DNA of 64,000 nt from Flaviflagellibacter deserti (GCF_042652085.1 NZ_JBHSJF010000006.1:1612001-1676000); one strand, 5' to 3'. Positions 16,075 to 25,017 are shown, counted from the stretch's first letter. Translations and numbers: made by a program. Notes: generated from the letters alone by a model not told the origin.

Positions 16075-17697
16075 ATGGCACCAGGGCTGATGATCCTCGC
16101 ATTGCTGCGCCGCGTGGCGCCGATTGTCCTGATCGCATTCGTCGCGATCGCCGGCCCCGTTCGTGCCGAACCCGTCGATGATGCGCTGGCGCTGTTCGCC
16201 ACCGACAAGTTCGACGATACGCAGAAAGGCGTGGAGGAACTGGCGAAGTCCGGCCATCCCGGTACCGCCGACATCCTGACCGCGCTTGCGGGCGGCAAGC
16301 TGTTCTTCAACCCTGCCGACAGGATGATCTTCTACCGCGATGCGTCCGGCACGCTGCGAGACGCCCGCTACGGCGCGCCCTCGACCGTCGACGCCGCGAC
16401 CCTGAAAACGGTGCGGCTCAACAACCGTCTCCGCCGCGTCGTCGAGGCATCGCTCGGCTCGGCCGATTTGATCTCGCCCGATCCCGGCAAGCGCATCGGA
16501 GCCGCCGAGGCCATCTTCAAATCCCGCGACCAGGCCGCTCTCCCCTCCCTCGACACCGCGCTTGCCAACGAGAAGGACACGCGGGTCAAGCAGGCGATGG
16601 AGGTCGCGCGCGCCGCGATCATCGTCACCTTTCCGGGAGCATCCGACGCCGACAAGATCGCCGCCGTCGACAAGATCGCTTCTCGTGCCGACCAGGAGGC
16701 CGCCGCCCTGCTCCGCTCGCTTCCGGCCGATACGCCGGAGGCGGTGAAAACCCACGCGGAAGGCGCGGTCACCACGATCGAGCACAAGCTTGCGCTCTGG
16801 GCCGCGCTGCAGAACGTCGCCTACGGCATCTCGCTCGGCTCGGTGCTGCTGCTGGCGGCCGTCGGCCTGGCGATCACCTTCGGCCAGATGGGCGTCATCA
16901 ACATGGCGCATGGCGAGATGGTCATGATCGGCGCCTACACCACCTTCGTGGTCCAGCAGGTTATCGCCGCCTACGCGCCCGGCCTGTCCGAGGGCTCGCT
17001 CCTGATCGCGATCCCCCTCGCCTTCCTCGTCGCCGGCGCGATCGGCGTCGCCATCGAGCGTTGCGTCATCCGCTTCCTCTACGGCCGACCGCTGGAAACG
17101 CTGCTCGCCACCTGGGGCATTTCGCTGATCCTGCAGCAGACGATCCGCTCGATCTTCGGCCCGACCAACCAGCCGGTCAGCGCGCCGTCATGGATGAGCG
17201 GCGCCTTCGACGTCGGCGGCATCAGCCTCACCTACAGCCGCGTCGCAATCGTCGTCTTTTCGCTGATGGTGTTCTTTGCCTTGTTGCTCGTGCTGCGGCG
17301 CACCTCGCTCGGCCTTCAGGTCCGCGCCGTCACCCAGAACCGGCGCATGGCCGCCGCGATGGGCATCCGCACCGACTGGATCGACGCCATGACCTTCGGC
17401 CTCGGCTCGGGCGTCGCCGGCATCGCCGGCGTCGCTCTCAGCCAGATCGACAACGTCTCGCCGAATCTCGGCCAGGGTTACATCATCGACAGCTTCATGG
17501 TCGTCGTATTCGGAGGTGTCGGAAATCTCTGGGGCACGCTCGTCGGCGCGATGACACTCGGCATCGCCAACAAATTCCTCGAACCCTATGCGGGCGCCGT
17601 GCTCGGCAAGATTCTGCTTCTCGTGGCGATCATCCTGTTCATCCAGAAGCGGCCACGTGGCCTGTTCGCCCTCAAGGGCCGGGCGGTGGAAGCATGA
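16075..17697 (+). CDS. urtB: Urea ABC transporter, permease UrtB with periplasmic N-terminal domain
   Basis: 540 aa. After a signal-like N-terminus (MILALLRRVAPIVLIAFVAIAGPVRA; ATG 16090 is an equally good start) comes a soluble helical region to about residue 235. This is followed by a LivH-type permease with GISLGSVLLLAAVGLAITFGQMGVINMAHGEM and many membrane spans. The extra N-terminal domain is normal for UrtB. It forms the channel with UrtC. The stop overlaps urtC as ATGA. Confidence 0.95.
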   Translation: MAPGLMILALLRRVAPIVLIAFVAIAGPVRAEPVDDALALFATDKFDDTQKGVEELAKSGHPGTADILTALAGGKLFFNPADRMIFYRDASGTLRDARYGAPSTVDAATLKTVRLNNRLRRVVEASLGSADLISPDPGKRIGAAEAIFKSRDQAALPSLDTALANEKDTRVKQAMEVARAAIIVTFPGASDADKIAAVDKIASRADQEAAALLRSLPADTPEAVKTHAEGAVTTIEHKLALWAALQNVAYGISLGSVLLLAAVGLAITFGQMGVINMAHGEMVMIGAYTTFVVQQVIAAYAPGLSEGSLLIAIPLAFLVAGAIGVAIERCVIRFLYGRPLETLLATWGISLILQQTIRSIFGPTNQPVSAPSWMSGAFDVGGISLTYSRVAIVVFSLMVFFALLLVLRRTSLGLQVRAVTQNRRMAAAMGIRTDWIDAMTFGLGSGVAGIAGVALSQIDNVSPNLGQGYIIDSFMVVVFGGVGNLWGTLVGAMTLGIANKFLEPYAGAVLGKILLLVAIILFIQKRPRGLFALKGRAVEA

Positions 17698-18833
17698 CCC
17701 GCTCGCTCTTCATCGACCGCACCGGCTGGATCTTCCTCGCGATCGTCCTCGCCGTCGCCGTGCTCGTCCCAGCCTCAAACCTCTTCCTGCCGGCGGGATC
17801 GCCGTTCCGCGTGCCCGACTACCTCGTTCCGCTGCTCGGCAAGTATCTCTGCTTCGCTCTGCTCGCCCTCTCGATCGACTTGATCTGGGGCTATTGCGGC
17901 ATCCTCTCGCTTGGCCACGGCGCCTTCTTCGCGCTCGGCGGCTACGCGATGGGCATGTACCTGATGCGCCAGATCGGCACGCGCGGCGTCTACGCCGACC
18001 CGATCCTGCCCGACTTCATGGTCTTCCTGAACTACAAGGAACTGCCCTGGTTCTGGCACGGCTTCGACATGTTCTGGTTCGCCGCGATCATGGTCGTGGT
18101 GGTGCCCGGCCTGCTCGCCTTCGTCTTTGGCTGGTTCGCGTTCCGCTCGCGCGTCACCGGCGTCTATCTGTCGATCATTACGCAGGCGATGACCTTCGCC
18201 CTGATGCTCGCCTTCTTTCGCAACGATATGGGCTTCGGCGGCAATAACGGCCTGACCGACTTCAAGGACATCCTCGGCTACAACATCCAGTCGGGAGAGA
18301 CGCGCGCCGTCCTGTTCCTGCTGTCCGGCCTTGCGCTCGCCGGCGGCTATATCCTCTGCCGCTTCATCGTCTCATCGAAGCTCGGCAAGGTCCTCGTCGC
18401 CATCCGCGATGCCGAAAGCCGCACCCGCTTCATCGGCTACCGCGTCGAGAACTATAAGCTCGCGGTCTTCGTCATCTCGGCGATGATCGCGGGCGTCGCC
18501 GGTGCGCTGTACGTACCGCAGATCGGCATCATCAACCCGTCCGAATTCGCGCCGGCGGCCTCGATCGAAATGGTCATCTGGGTCGCCGTCGGCGGCCGCG
18601 GCACGCTGGTCGGTGCGGCGCTCGGAGCGCTCGTCGTCAACGCCGGCAAGACCTGGTTCACCGGCGTCCTGCCCGACGCCTGGCTGTTCGCGCTCGGCCT
18701 GCTCTTCGTGCTGGTCACGCTCTTCCTGCCGAAGGGCATTCTTGGCGTCATCACTGACGGCTGGCAGCGCACCCAGCGCCGCTTCCGCTCGGACGGCTCG
18801 GTGCCTGCCCCCGTCCCGAACGCGGCGGAGTGA
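17694..18833 (+). CDS. urtC: Urea ABC transporter, permease UrtC
   Basis: 379 aa from ATG 17694, overlapping the urtB stop as ATGA; the longer open frame to 17061 is a shadow over urtB. It is a LivM-type permease with about eight to ten spans. Conserved stretches include LSIDLIWGYCGILSLGHGAFFALGGYAMGMYLM and GFGGNNGLTDFKDILG. The C-terminus is polar (RFRSDGSVPAPVPNAAE). It pairs with UrtB in the inner membrane. Confidence 0.95.
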   Translation: MTRSLFIDRTGWIFLAIVLAVAVLVPASNLFLPAGSPFRVPDYLVPLLGKYLCFALLALSIDLIWGYCGILSLGHGAFFALGGYAMGMYLMRQIGTRGVYADPILPDFMVFLNYKELPWFWHGFDMFWFAAIMVVVVPGLLAFVFGWFAFRSRVTGVYLSIITQAMTFALMLAFFRNDMGFGGNNGLTDFKDILGYNIQSGETRAVLFLLSGLALAGGYILCRFIVSSKLGKVLVAIRDAESRTRFIGYRVENYKLAVFVISAMIAGVAGALYVPQIGIINPSEFAPAASIEMVIWVAVGGRGTLVGAALGALVVNAGKTWFTGVLPDAWLFALGLLFVLVTLFLPKGILGVITDGWQRTQRRFRSDGSVPAPVPNAAE

Positions 18834-18838
18834 GCGGA

Positions 18839-19594
18839 ATGACCATTCCAAGCCTCACCCCGACGCTTCTGTATCTCAACAACGTCACCGTCTCGTTCGA
18901 TGGCTTCCGGGCGCTGAACGCGTTGTCACTCGCCATCGACCAGGCCGAGATGCGCGCCATCATCGGCCCGAACGGCGCCGGCAAGACGACCATGATGGAC
19001 GTCATTACCGGCAAGACCCGGCCGACGGACGGCGAGGCCCTGTTCGAGGGCCATCACGATTTGACCCGCCTCGACGAGGCATCGATCGCGACGCTCGGCA
19101 TCGGCCGCAAGTTCCAGACGCCAACGGTGTTCGAGATGCACACGGTCGAGGACAACATCCTCCTCGCGCTGAAGGCGGACCGCCGGCCATTCCGCGCCTT
19201 GTTCTCCCGCCGCACCGCGCAGGAGAAGGAACGTATGGACGCCCTCCTCGAGCGTATCCGTCTGAAGGACCATCGCCGTCGCAAGGCGTCCGAGCTCAGC
19301 CACGGCCAGAAGCAATGGCTGGAGATCGGCATGCTGTTGGCGCAGGAGCCCAAGCTCCTCCTAGTCGACGAGCCGGCAGCCGGCATGACCGACCAGGAGA
19401 CCGCCGACACCGCCGATCTCCTCCGCGAAATCGCCCAGACGCGCTCGGTGGTCGTGGTCGAGCACGACATGGTCTTCGTCCGCGATCTCGACGTGAAGGT
19501 CACCTGCCTGCATGAGGGCTCGGTGCTAGCCGAAGGCACGCTCGATCAGGTCTCGTCCGACGAGCGCGTCATCGAAGTGTATCTGGGGAGGTGA
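18839..19594 (+). CDS. urtD: Urea ABC transporter, ATP-binding protein UrtD
   Basis: 251 aa from ATG 18839, with GGAG nine bases upstream; a GTG at 18830 overlapping the urtC stop would add three residues. Walker A GPNGAGKTT, signature LSHGQKQWLEIGM and Walker B LLLVDEPAAGM are intact, and the domain is LivG-like. It hydrolyses ATP on the cytoplasmic face. A palindromic repeat separates it from urtE. Confidence 0.95.
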   Translation: MTIPSLTPTLLYLNNVTVSFDGFRALNALSLAIDQAEMRAIIGPNGAGKTTMMDVITGKTRPTDGEALFEGHHDLTRLDEASIATLGIGRKFQTPTVFEMHTVEDNILLALKADRRPFRALFSRRTAQEKERMDALLERIRLKDHRRRKASELSHGQKQWLEIGMLLAQEPKLLLVDEPAAGMTDQETADTADLLREIAQTRSVVVVEHDMVFVRDLDVKVTCLHEGSVLAEGTLDQVSSDERVIEVYLGR

Positions 19595-19621
19595 GGAATG
19601 AGCGTAACCGTATTCCACCGC

Positions 19622-19726
19622 CCTCATCCTGAGCCGGGCCAAAGGCCCGTGTCGAAGGACGGACGCGAACTCGGAGCCTGCCGCCATCCTTCGACACGCG
19701 CGCTTTGCGCGCGGCTCAGGATGAGG
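19622..19726. repeat. 105-bp palindromic repeat, copy 1, between urtD and urtE
   Basis: The outer arms CCTCATCCTGAGCCG (19622-19636) and CGGCTCAGGATGAGG (19712-19726) are perfect reverse complements. Inside them TGTCGAAGGA pairs with TCCTTCGACA, and each arm has its own small hairpin (GGGCCAAAGGCCC; CGCGCTTTGCGCG). It is the same element as copy 2 near ureF, in the same orientation. Its right end supplies GATGAGG five bases before the urtE start, acting as the ribosome binding site. Confidence 0.9.
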
Positions 19727-19731
19727 TCTTC

Positions 19732-20427
19732 ATGCTGACCGTCGACAAACTCTCGCTTTATTACGGTGCCGCCCAGGCCCTCTCCTCGGTTTCGCTCATT
19801 GCGAAGCCCGGCGAGGTCACCTGCGTGCTCGGCAGGAACGGCGTCGGCAAGACATCGCTGATGCGCGCCATCGTCGGCCACCGCGCCATCTCCGCCGGCT
19901 CGATCTCGCTCGACGGCACCGACATCACGAAGACCCGCACCTATGAGCGCGCCAAGCTCGGCATCGCCTATGTGCCGCAGGGCCGCGAGATCTTCCCTCT
20001 CCTCACGGTCCGCGAAAATCTCGAAACCGGCTACGCGCCGCTGCCCCGCAGTCTGCGCAACGTGCCGGACGAAATCTTCCACCTCTTCCCGGTGCTGAAG
20101 AGCATGCTCCACCGCCGGGGTGGCGATCTCTCCGGCGGACAGCAGCAGCAGCTCGCGATCGGCCGTGCGCTCGTCACCCGCCCCAAACTGCTCGTCCTCG
20201 ACGAGCCGACCGAGGGTATCCAGCCCTCGATCATCAAGGATATCGGCCGCGCGATCACCTATTTGCGCGACCGGGGCGATATGGCGATCGTGCTGGTCGA
20301 GCAGTATTTCGAGTTCGCGAAAGAGCTTGCCGACCGGTTCATCGTGCTGGATCGTGGCGAGGTCGTCGCGTCGGGCGATCAGAAGGCGCTCGAGGGGGAT
20401 GATGTACGTCAGCGACTGGTCTTCTGA
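19732..20427 (+). CDS. urtE: Urea ABC transporter, ATP-binding protein UrtE
   Basis: 231 aa from ATG 19732 (MLTVDKLSLYYG). An in-frame start at 19705 falls inside the palindromic repeat and is not credible. Walker A GRNGVGKTS, signature LSGGQQQQLAIGRAL and Walker B LLVLDEPTEGIQPS are present, matching LivF-type ATPases. It partners UrtD. Its Shine-Dalgarno sequence comes from the end of the repeat, so the repeat may modulate its translation. The 3' end overlaps ureD. Confidence 0.95.
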   Translation: MLTVDKLSLYYGAAQALSSVSLIAKPGEVTCVLGRNGVGKTSLMRAIVGHRAISAGSISLDGTDITKTRTYERAKLGIAYVPQGREIFPLLTVRENLETGYAPLPRSLRNVPDEIFHLFPVLKSMLHRRGGDLSGGQQQQLAIGRALVTRPKLLVLDEPTEGIQPSIIKDIGRAITYLRDRGDMAIVLVEQYFEFAKELADRFIVLDRGEVVASGDQKALEGDDVRQRLVF

Positions 20428-21253
20428 TGTCTCGCCCCGCGCCGAGGCCCCACGCCGGCAGCGCTCCCACGGTCAGCTCTCCTTCGACGTAACCTCCATC
20501 AACGGTCTCACCCGCCCGGCGCGCATCGCCGAGAGCGGGCCGTCGCGCATCCGCTTGCCGAATGTCCCGACAGGCGAGCTAGAAGCCGTCATCATGAACA
20601 CCGGCGGCGGCGTTGCCTGCGGCGACCGGTTCGAGGTCGCCGCCAATGCCGGCCCCGATACGCACACGGTCATGACGACGCCGGCGGCGGAGCGCGTCTA
20701 CAAATCGGACGGCCCCGTCGCTACGGTCGACGTCTCGATCCGGGTCGAGAAAGACGCCGTCTTCTCATGGCTGCCACAGGAAACGATCCTCTATGACCGT
20801 GCCCGACTTCGCCGCAGCTTCTCGGCCGAGATCGCGGGCTCGGCGAGCTTCAGCATGTTCGAATCCATCGTCTTCGGACGCGCCGCGCATGGTGAACGCA
20901 TTGCCGAGGGGCTGCTGGAGGACCGCTGGCGCATCCGCCGCGACGGAAAGCTGATCTACGCCGACACGCTCCGCCTCGAAGGCCCCATCGCGGACCTCCT
21001 CGACAAGCCGTCGATCGCCAAGGGCTCCCGCGCGCTGGCAACATTCCTGCATGTGGCACCCGACGCCGAAAACCGGCTCGAACCTGTTCGGGAACTGATG
21101 GAAAACGCATCCTGCGACTGCGCCGCAAGCTCCTGGAACGGCATGCTCGTGCTACGTTTTCTGGCACCGGACATCGGCTCGCTGCGCCGTGCCGCCATCG
21201 ATATTCTGACCCGCTTCCGGGGCGCTCCCCTGCCCCGCGTCTGGCATTCCTGA
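20402..21253 (+). CDS. ureD: Urease accessory protein UreD
   Basis: 283 aa. The start (ATG 20402, or 20399) lies inside the 3' end of urtE behind GAGGGGG, so the two genes overlap by 26 bp and are probably translationally coupled. The protein has the UreD hallmarks QRSHGQLSFDV, LPNVPTGELEAVIMNTGGGVACGDRF and TTPAAERVYKSDG. UreD forms, with UreF and UreG, the complex that inserts nickel into the apo-urease. The long in-frame extension upstream of 20399 is a shadow over urtE. Confidence 0.93.
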   Translation: MYVSDWSSDVSPRAEAPRRQRSHGQLSFDVTSINGLTRPARIAESGPSRIRLPNVPTGELEAVIMNTGGGVACGDRFEVAANAGPDTHTVMTTPAAERVYKSDGPVATVDVSIRVEKDAVFSWLPQETILYDRARLRRSFSAEIAGSASFSMFESIVFGRAAHGERIAEGLLEDRWRIRRDGKLIYADTLRLEGPIADLLDKPSIAKGSRALATFLHVAPDAENRLEPVRELMENASCDCAASSWNGMLVLRFLAPDIGSLRRAAIDILTRFRGAPLPRVWHS

Positions 21254-21267
21254 GAGGGACTTGAACG

Positions 21268-21888
21268 GTGAACCTCACACCTCGCGAGAAGGACAAGCTT
21301 CTCATTGCCATGGCGGCCGAAGTCGCGCGCAAAAGATTGTCGCGCGGCGTCAAGCTGAACCATCCGGAGGCGGTCGCACTGATCACCGACTATGTGGTCG
21401 AGGGCGCCCGCGACGGCCGCTCAGTTGCCGACCTGATGGAAGGTGGTGCCCACGTTTTGACCACCGATCAGGTCATGGAAGGCATCTCCGAGATGATCCA
21501 CGACATCCAGGTCGAGGCCACGTTTCCGGACGGCACCAAGCTCGTCACCGTGCACCATCCCATCCGGGGCGCGGCGTCGAAGAGCGTGCCCGGCGAGGTA
21601 ACTGCCCTGCCCGGCGAGATCGTCTTCAACGAGGGCGCGACGCGCGTGACCATCGAGGTCGCCAATATCGGCGACCGGCCGATCCAGATCGGCAGCCACT
21701 ACCACTTCTTCGAAGCGAACCCCGGCCTCAAATTCGAGCGCGACAAGGCACGCGGCATGCGCCTCGACATCGCCCCCGGCACTGCCGTCCGCTTCGAGCC
21801 CGGCTCAAGCCGCGAAGTGACGCTCGTTCCGCTCAGCGGCAAGCGCGAAGTCTATGGCTTCCGTGGTGACGTGATGGGGACGCTCTGA
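21268..21888 (+). CDS. ureAB: Urease gamma-beta fusion subunit
   Basis: 206 aa. Residues 1-100 are the gamma subunit (MNLTPREKDKLLIAMAAEVARKRL, LITDYVVEGARDG, VQVEATFPDGTKLVT-like) and residues from about 105 are the beta subunit (PGEVTALPGEIVFNEGA, IQIGSHYHFFEANPGLKFERDKARGMRLDI, VYGFRGDVMG). No stop or start separates them, so one polypeptide carries both, as in Helicobacter UreA. With UreC it forms urease, which hydrolyses urea to ammonia and carbamate. The linker between the halves is very short. Confidence 0.95.
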   Translation: MNLTPREKDKLLIAMAAEVARKRLSRGVKLNHPEAVALITDYVVEGARDGRSVADLMEGGAHVLTTDQVMEGISEMIHDIQVEATFPDGTKLVTVHHPIRGAASKSVPGEVTALPGEIVFNEGATRVTIEVANIGDRPIQIGSHYHFFEANPGLKFERDKARGMRLDIAPGTAVRFEPGSSREVTLVPLSGKREVYGFRGDVMGTL

Positions 21889-22244
21889 TGGCGGCGCAGC
21901 ACTACACCGGCGGCTGCCAATGCGGCGCGGTCCGCTACGAGGTCACCGCCGACATCGACAAGACGATCAGCTGCAATTGCTCGCGTTGCGGCAAGCTTGG
22001 CTCGATCCTCGCCTTCGCGCCGGCCGAGCAGTTCACGCTCCTTCAGGGCGAGGACCAGCTCACCGAATACCGCTTCAACCGCAACGTCATCTCGCATCTC
22101 TTCTGCAAGATCTGCGGCATCGAGAGCTTTGCGCGCGCCGAAATGCCCGATGGCACGAAAATGGCGGCGATCAATGTCCGCTGCCTCGACGGCATCGAGA
22201 TCGAGACGCTTTCACCGATGCAATACAACGGCCGCGCGGCCTGA
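21888..22244 (+). CDS. GFA/CENP-V domain zinc protein inside the urease operon
   Basis: 118 aa; ATG 21888 shares its A with the ureAB stop (TGATG). Zinc-binding Cys clusters typical of the glutathione-dependent formaldehyde-activating family are visible: GGCQCGAVRYE near residue 8, SCNCSRCGKLGS near 28, and HLFCKICGIESFARAE near 70. Family members coordinate two zinc ions and some bind S-hydroxymethylglutathione. Its position between two urease structural genes suggests co-expression; a function in urease assembly or metal supply is only speculation. Confidence 0.9.
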   Translation: MAAQHYTGGCQCGAVRYEVTADIDKTISCNCSRCGKLGSILAFAPAEQFTLLQGEDQLTEYRFNRNVISHLFCKICGIESFARAEMPDGTKMAAINVRCLDGIEIETLSPMQYNGRAA

Positions 22245-22256
22245 TCCGAGGTTCAG

Positions 22257-23984
22257 ATGTCCAACGCCCGCCAGCCCGCATCGCTGCCCCGCCAGGCTTA
22301 TGCCGACATGTTCGGCCCGACCACCGGCGACAAGATCCGTCTTGCCGACACTTCCCTTGTCATCGAAGTCGAGAAGGATTTCACCACCTACGGCGAGGAG
22401 GTGAAGTTCGGCGGCGGCAAGGTCATCCGCGACGGGATGGGCCAGAGCCAGATCACCAATGCCGACGGCGCGGTCGATACCGTCATCACCAATGCGGTGG
22501 TGCTGGATCACTGGGGCATCGTAAAAGCCGATGTCGGGCTCAGGAACGGCCGCATCTTCAAGATCGGCAAGGCAGGCAATCCGGACGTCCAGCCGGGCGT
22601 CGACATCATTGTCGGCCCGGGCACCGAGGTCATCGCCGGTGAAGGCAAGATCCTCACGGCCGGCGGTTTCGACACCCACATCCATTTCATCTGCCCGCAG
22701 CAGATCGAGGAAGCGCTGATGTCCGGCGTCACCTCCATGCTCGGTGGCGGCACGGGTCCTGCGACCGGCACTTTCGCCACGACCTGCACGCCTGGCCCGT
22801 GGCATCTCGCCCGGATGATCGAGGCGGCCGACAGCTTCCCGATGAATCTCGGCTTCGCAGGCAAGGGCAATGCCTCGCTGCCCGGCGCGCTGAACGAGAT
22901 GGTGCTGGCCGGCGCCTGCGCGCTCAAGCTCCACGAGGACTGGGGCACGACGCCCGCCGCGATCGACTGCTGCCTCTCGGTCGCCGACGAGCACGACGTG
23001 CAGGTGATGATCCACACCGACACGCTGAACGAGTCGGGCTTCGTCGAGGACACGATCGCCGCCTTCAAGGGCCGCACGATCCATGCCTTCCACACCGAGG
23101 GCGCGGGCGGCGGCCATGCACCGGACATCATGAAGGTGGCAGGGCTCGCCAACGTCCTGCCCTCCTCCACCAACCCGACCAGGCCGTTCACCAAGAACAC
23201 GCTCGACGAGCATCTCGACATGCTGATGGTCTGCCATCACCTGTCGCCGTCGATCCCGGAAGATCTCGCCTTCGCCGAGAGCCGCATCCGCAAGGAGACG
23301 ATCGCCGCGGAGGACATCCTCCACGATCTCGGCGCGCTCTCGATGATGTCGTCAGACAGCCAGGCCATGGGCCGCGTCGGCGAGGTGATCATCCGGACCT
23401 GGCAGACCGCCGACAAGATGAAGCAGCAGCGCGGCGCCCTGCCCGGCGAGAAGGGCGACAACGACAATCTGCGCGCCCGCCGCTACATCGCGAAATACAC
23501 GATCAACCCGGCCATCGCACACGGCGTATCGGCGCATATCGGCTCGATCGAGCCCGGCAAGCTGGCCGACCTCGTGCTCTGGACGCCGGCATTCTTCGGC
23601 GTGAAGCCGGACCTGATCATCAAGGGCGGTGCCATCGCGGCCGCCCCGATGGGCGATCCCAACGCCTCGATCCCGACGCCGCAGCCGGTCCACTACCGCC
23701 CGATGTTCGGCGCCTATGGCCGCGCCGTACAGTCGACCGCTCTGACCTTCGTCTCGAAATCCGCCCTTCAGAACGGCCTTCGCGACAGGCTCGGCTCGGT
23801 GAAGGAGTTCGTGGCGGTGGACAACACCCGCTCGGGCATTGGCAAGAAGAGCATGATCCACAATGACGCCACTCCGGTCATCGAGATCGATGCGGAGACC
23901 TACGACGTTCGCGCGGACGGCGAGCTTCTGGTCTGCGAGCCGGCCGAGCGCCTGCCGATGGCGCAGCGCTATTTCATGTTCTGA
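22257..23984 (+). CDS. ureC: Urease alpha subunit (catalytic)
   Basis: 575 aa, of family-typical length (about 570). The nickel-site residues are all present: HIH at 141-143, the carbamylated Lys 224 in LKLHEDWG, His 253 in IHTDTLNESGF, His 279 in HAFHTEGAGGGHAPD and Asp 367 in MMSSDSQAMGR. The mobile flap with Cys 326-His 327 (MVCHHL) is intact. The active-site amidohydrolase fold should therefore be functional. It sits after the GFA gene with a 12-bp gap. Confidence 0.97.
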   Translation: MSNARQPASLPRQAYADMFGPTTGDKIRLADTSLVIEVEKDFTTYGEEVKFGGGKVIRDGMGQSQITNADGAVDTVITNAVVLDHWGIVKADVGLRNGRIFKIGKAGNPDVQPGVDIIVGPGTEVIAGEGKILTAGGFDTHIHFICPQQIEEALMSGVTSMLGGGTGPATGTFATTCTPGPWHLARMIEAADSFPMNLGFAGKGNASLPGALNEMVLAGACALKLHEDWGTTPAAIDCCLSVADEHDVQVMIHTDTLNESGFVEDTIAAFKGRTIHAFHTEGAGGGHAPDIMKVAGLANVLPSSTNPTRPFTKNTLDEHLDMLMVCHHLSPSIPEDLAFAESRIRKETIAAEDILHDLGALSMMSSDSQAMGRVGEVIIRTWQTADKMKQQRGALPGEKGDNDNLRARRYIAKYTINPAIAHGVSAHIGSIEPGKLADLVLWTPAFFGVKPDLIIKGGAIAAAPMGDPNASIPTPQPVHYRPMFGAYGRAVQSTALTFVSKSALQNGLRDRLGSVKEFVAVDNTRSGIGKKSMIHNDATPVIEIDAETYDVRADGELLVCEPAERLPMAQRYFMF

Positions 23985-23992
23985 GTGGTCTG

Positions 23993-24433
23993 ATGCTGGA
24001 CGTTGTAGAGGGCCTGGAAGGTAACTGGTCGATTGCGCGCACCATCGACCCGGAAGGATCGCTTGCTGGCGTCGCTACCTTCTTCCGCCGGACCGACGGG
24101 TGGCTCGCCTATTTCGAGCGTGGCGAGTTGAAGGTTGCGGGCGGCAGCTATCCGGCCGAGCGGCGCTACCTGTTCGAACCCCTGACCAACGGCTTCGCGG
24201 TGTGGTTCGACGCCGAGCCGCTCCGCCTCTTCCACAAGATCGCCCTGATCCGCTCCGAGGACGGCTCGCTGACCGGAGAGGCGACGCATCCTTGCGGTCG
24301 CGACATGTATCTGACCACCTATCGCTTCGCGGGCGATGGGTTCACCATCCGCCACCGGGTCACCGGCCCGAACAAGAACTACACGATGACGACGGCCTAT
24401 ACCCGCCGCACCGACAAAAGGATCGCCGCATGA
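23993..24433 (+). CDS. DUF6314 family protein
   Basis: 146 aa, starting 8 bp after ureC and overlapping ureE as ATGA, so it is translationally linked to the urease genes. Motifs such as LEGNWSIARTI, GVATFFRRTDGWLAYFERGEL and GRDMYLTTYRF suggest a small beta-barrel of the lipocalin-like DUF6314 type. No catalytic residue is evident. Its location between ureC and ureE is not standard for urease operons. The function is unknown. Confidence 0.85.
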   Translation: MLDVVEGLEGNWSIARTIDPEGSLAGVATFFRRTDGWLAYFERGELKVAGGSYPAERRYLFEPLTNGFAVWFDAEPLRLFHKIALIRSEDGSLTGEATHPCGRDMYLTTYRFAGDGFTIRHRVTGPNKNYTMTTAYTRRTDKRIAA

Positions 24434-25011
24434 ACCGCGCCGCCCTCATCGTCCGCCGCCTGGCGGTCAAACCGGAACTGGTCGTCGACACGATCACGCT
24501 CGACCATCAGGCCCGCCACCGCCGCCGGGTGACGATGACCGCCGACAACGGCCTCGAATTCCTGCTCGATCTCGGCGCGGCCGCCATACTGGAAGACGGC
24601 GACGCGCTGAAGCTCGACGACGGCAAGCTCATCCGCGTCGTCGCGGCGCCGGAAGACCTGATCGAGATCACGACCGAGAATCCGCTGCGGCTGATGAAGA
24701 TTGCCTGGCATCTCGGCAACCGCCACACCCCGGCGGAGATCACCAAGGAAGCGCTCTATATCCAGCCCGACCACGTGTTGGCCGACATGGTCCGCGGCCT
24801 CGGCGCCAAGGCAATTGCGGTGAAGCGTCCGTTCCGGCCGGAACAGGGTGCCTATCATGAGCACGGCGAACACGGGCACAACGGCGCGGAAGTGCACACC
24901 GGTTCCCATGGTCATGCACATGGCGGTGCACATTCGCATGGCCACGATCACGACCATCATCATCACGACCACGGCCCGGACTGCGGGTGTGGCCATGACC
25001 ATCATCATTGA
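24430..25011 (+). CDS. ureE: Urease accessory nickel chaperone UreE
   Basis: 193 aa from ATG 24430 (MNRAALIVRRLAVKPELVVD); the longer open frame starting at 24100 is a shadow. The N-terminal peptide-binding domain contains LDHQARHRRRVTM and the metal-binding domain contains KIAWHLGNRHTPAEI. The C-terminus from about residue 143 is a His-rich tail (more than 20 His, plus GPDCGCG), like Klebsiella UreE but longer and with two Cys. It binds Ni(II) and passes it to UreG/UreD/UreF. Confidence 0.95.
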   Translation: MNRAALIVRRLAVKPELVVDTITLDHQARHRRRVTMTADNGLEFLLDLGAAAILEDGDALKLDDGKLIRVVAAPEDLIEITTENPLRLMKIAWHLGNRHTPAEITKEALYIQPDHVLADMVRGLGAKAIAVKRPFRPEQGAYHEHGEHGHNGAEVHTGSHGHAHGGAHSHGHDHDHHHHDHGPDCGCGHDHHH

Positions 25012-25017
25012 TCCCGA

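Noticed and set aside
17061..17693. N-terminal extension of the urtC frame.
   Set aside because: It is an Arg/His-rich shadow of urtB; the urtC start at 17694 overlaps the urtB stop in the usual way.
24846..25011. His-codon-rich stretch as a tandem repeat or separate element.
   Set aside because: It encodes the His-rich nickel-binding tail of UreE.
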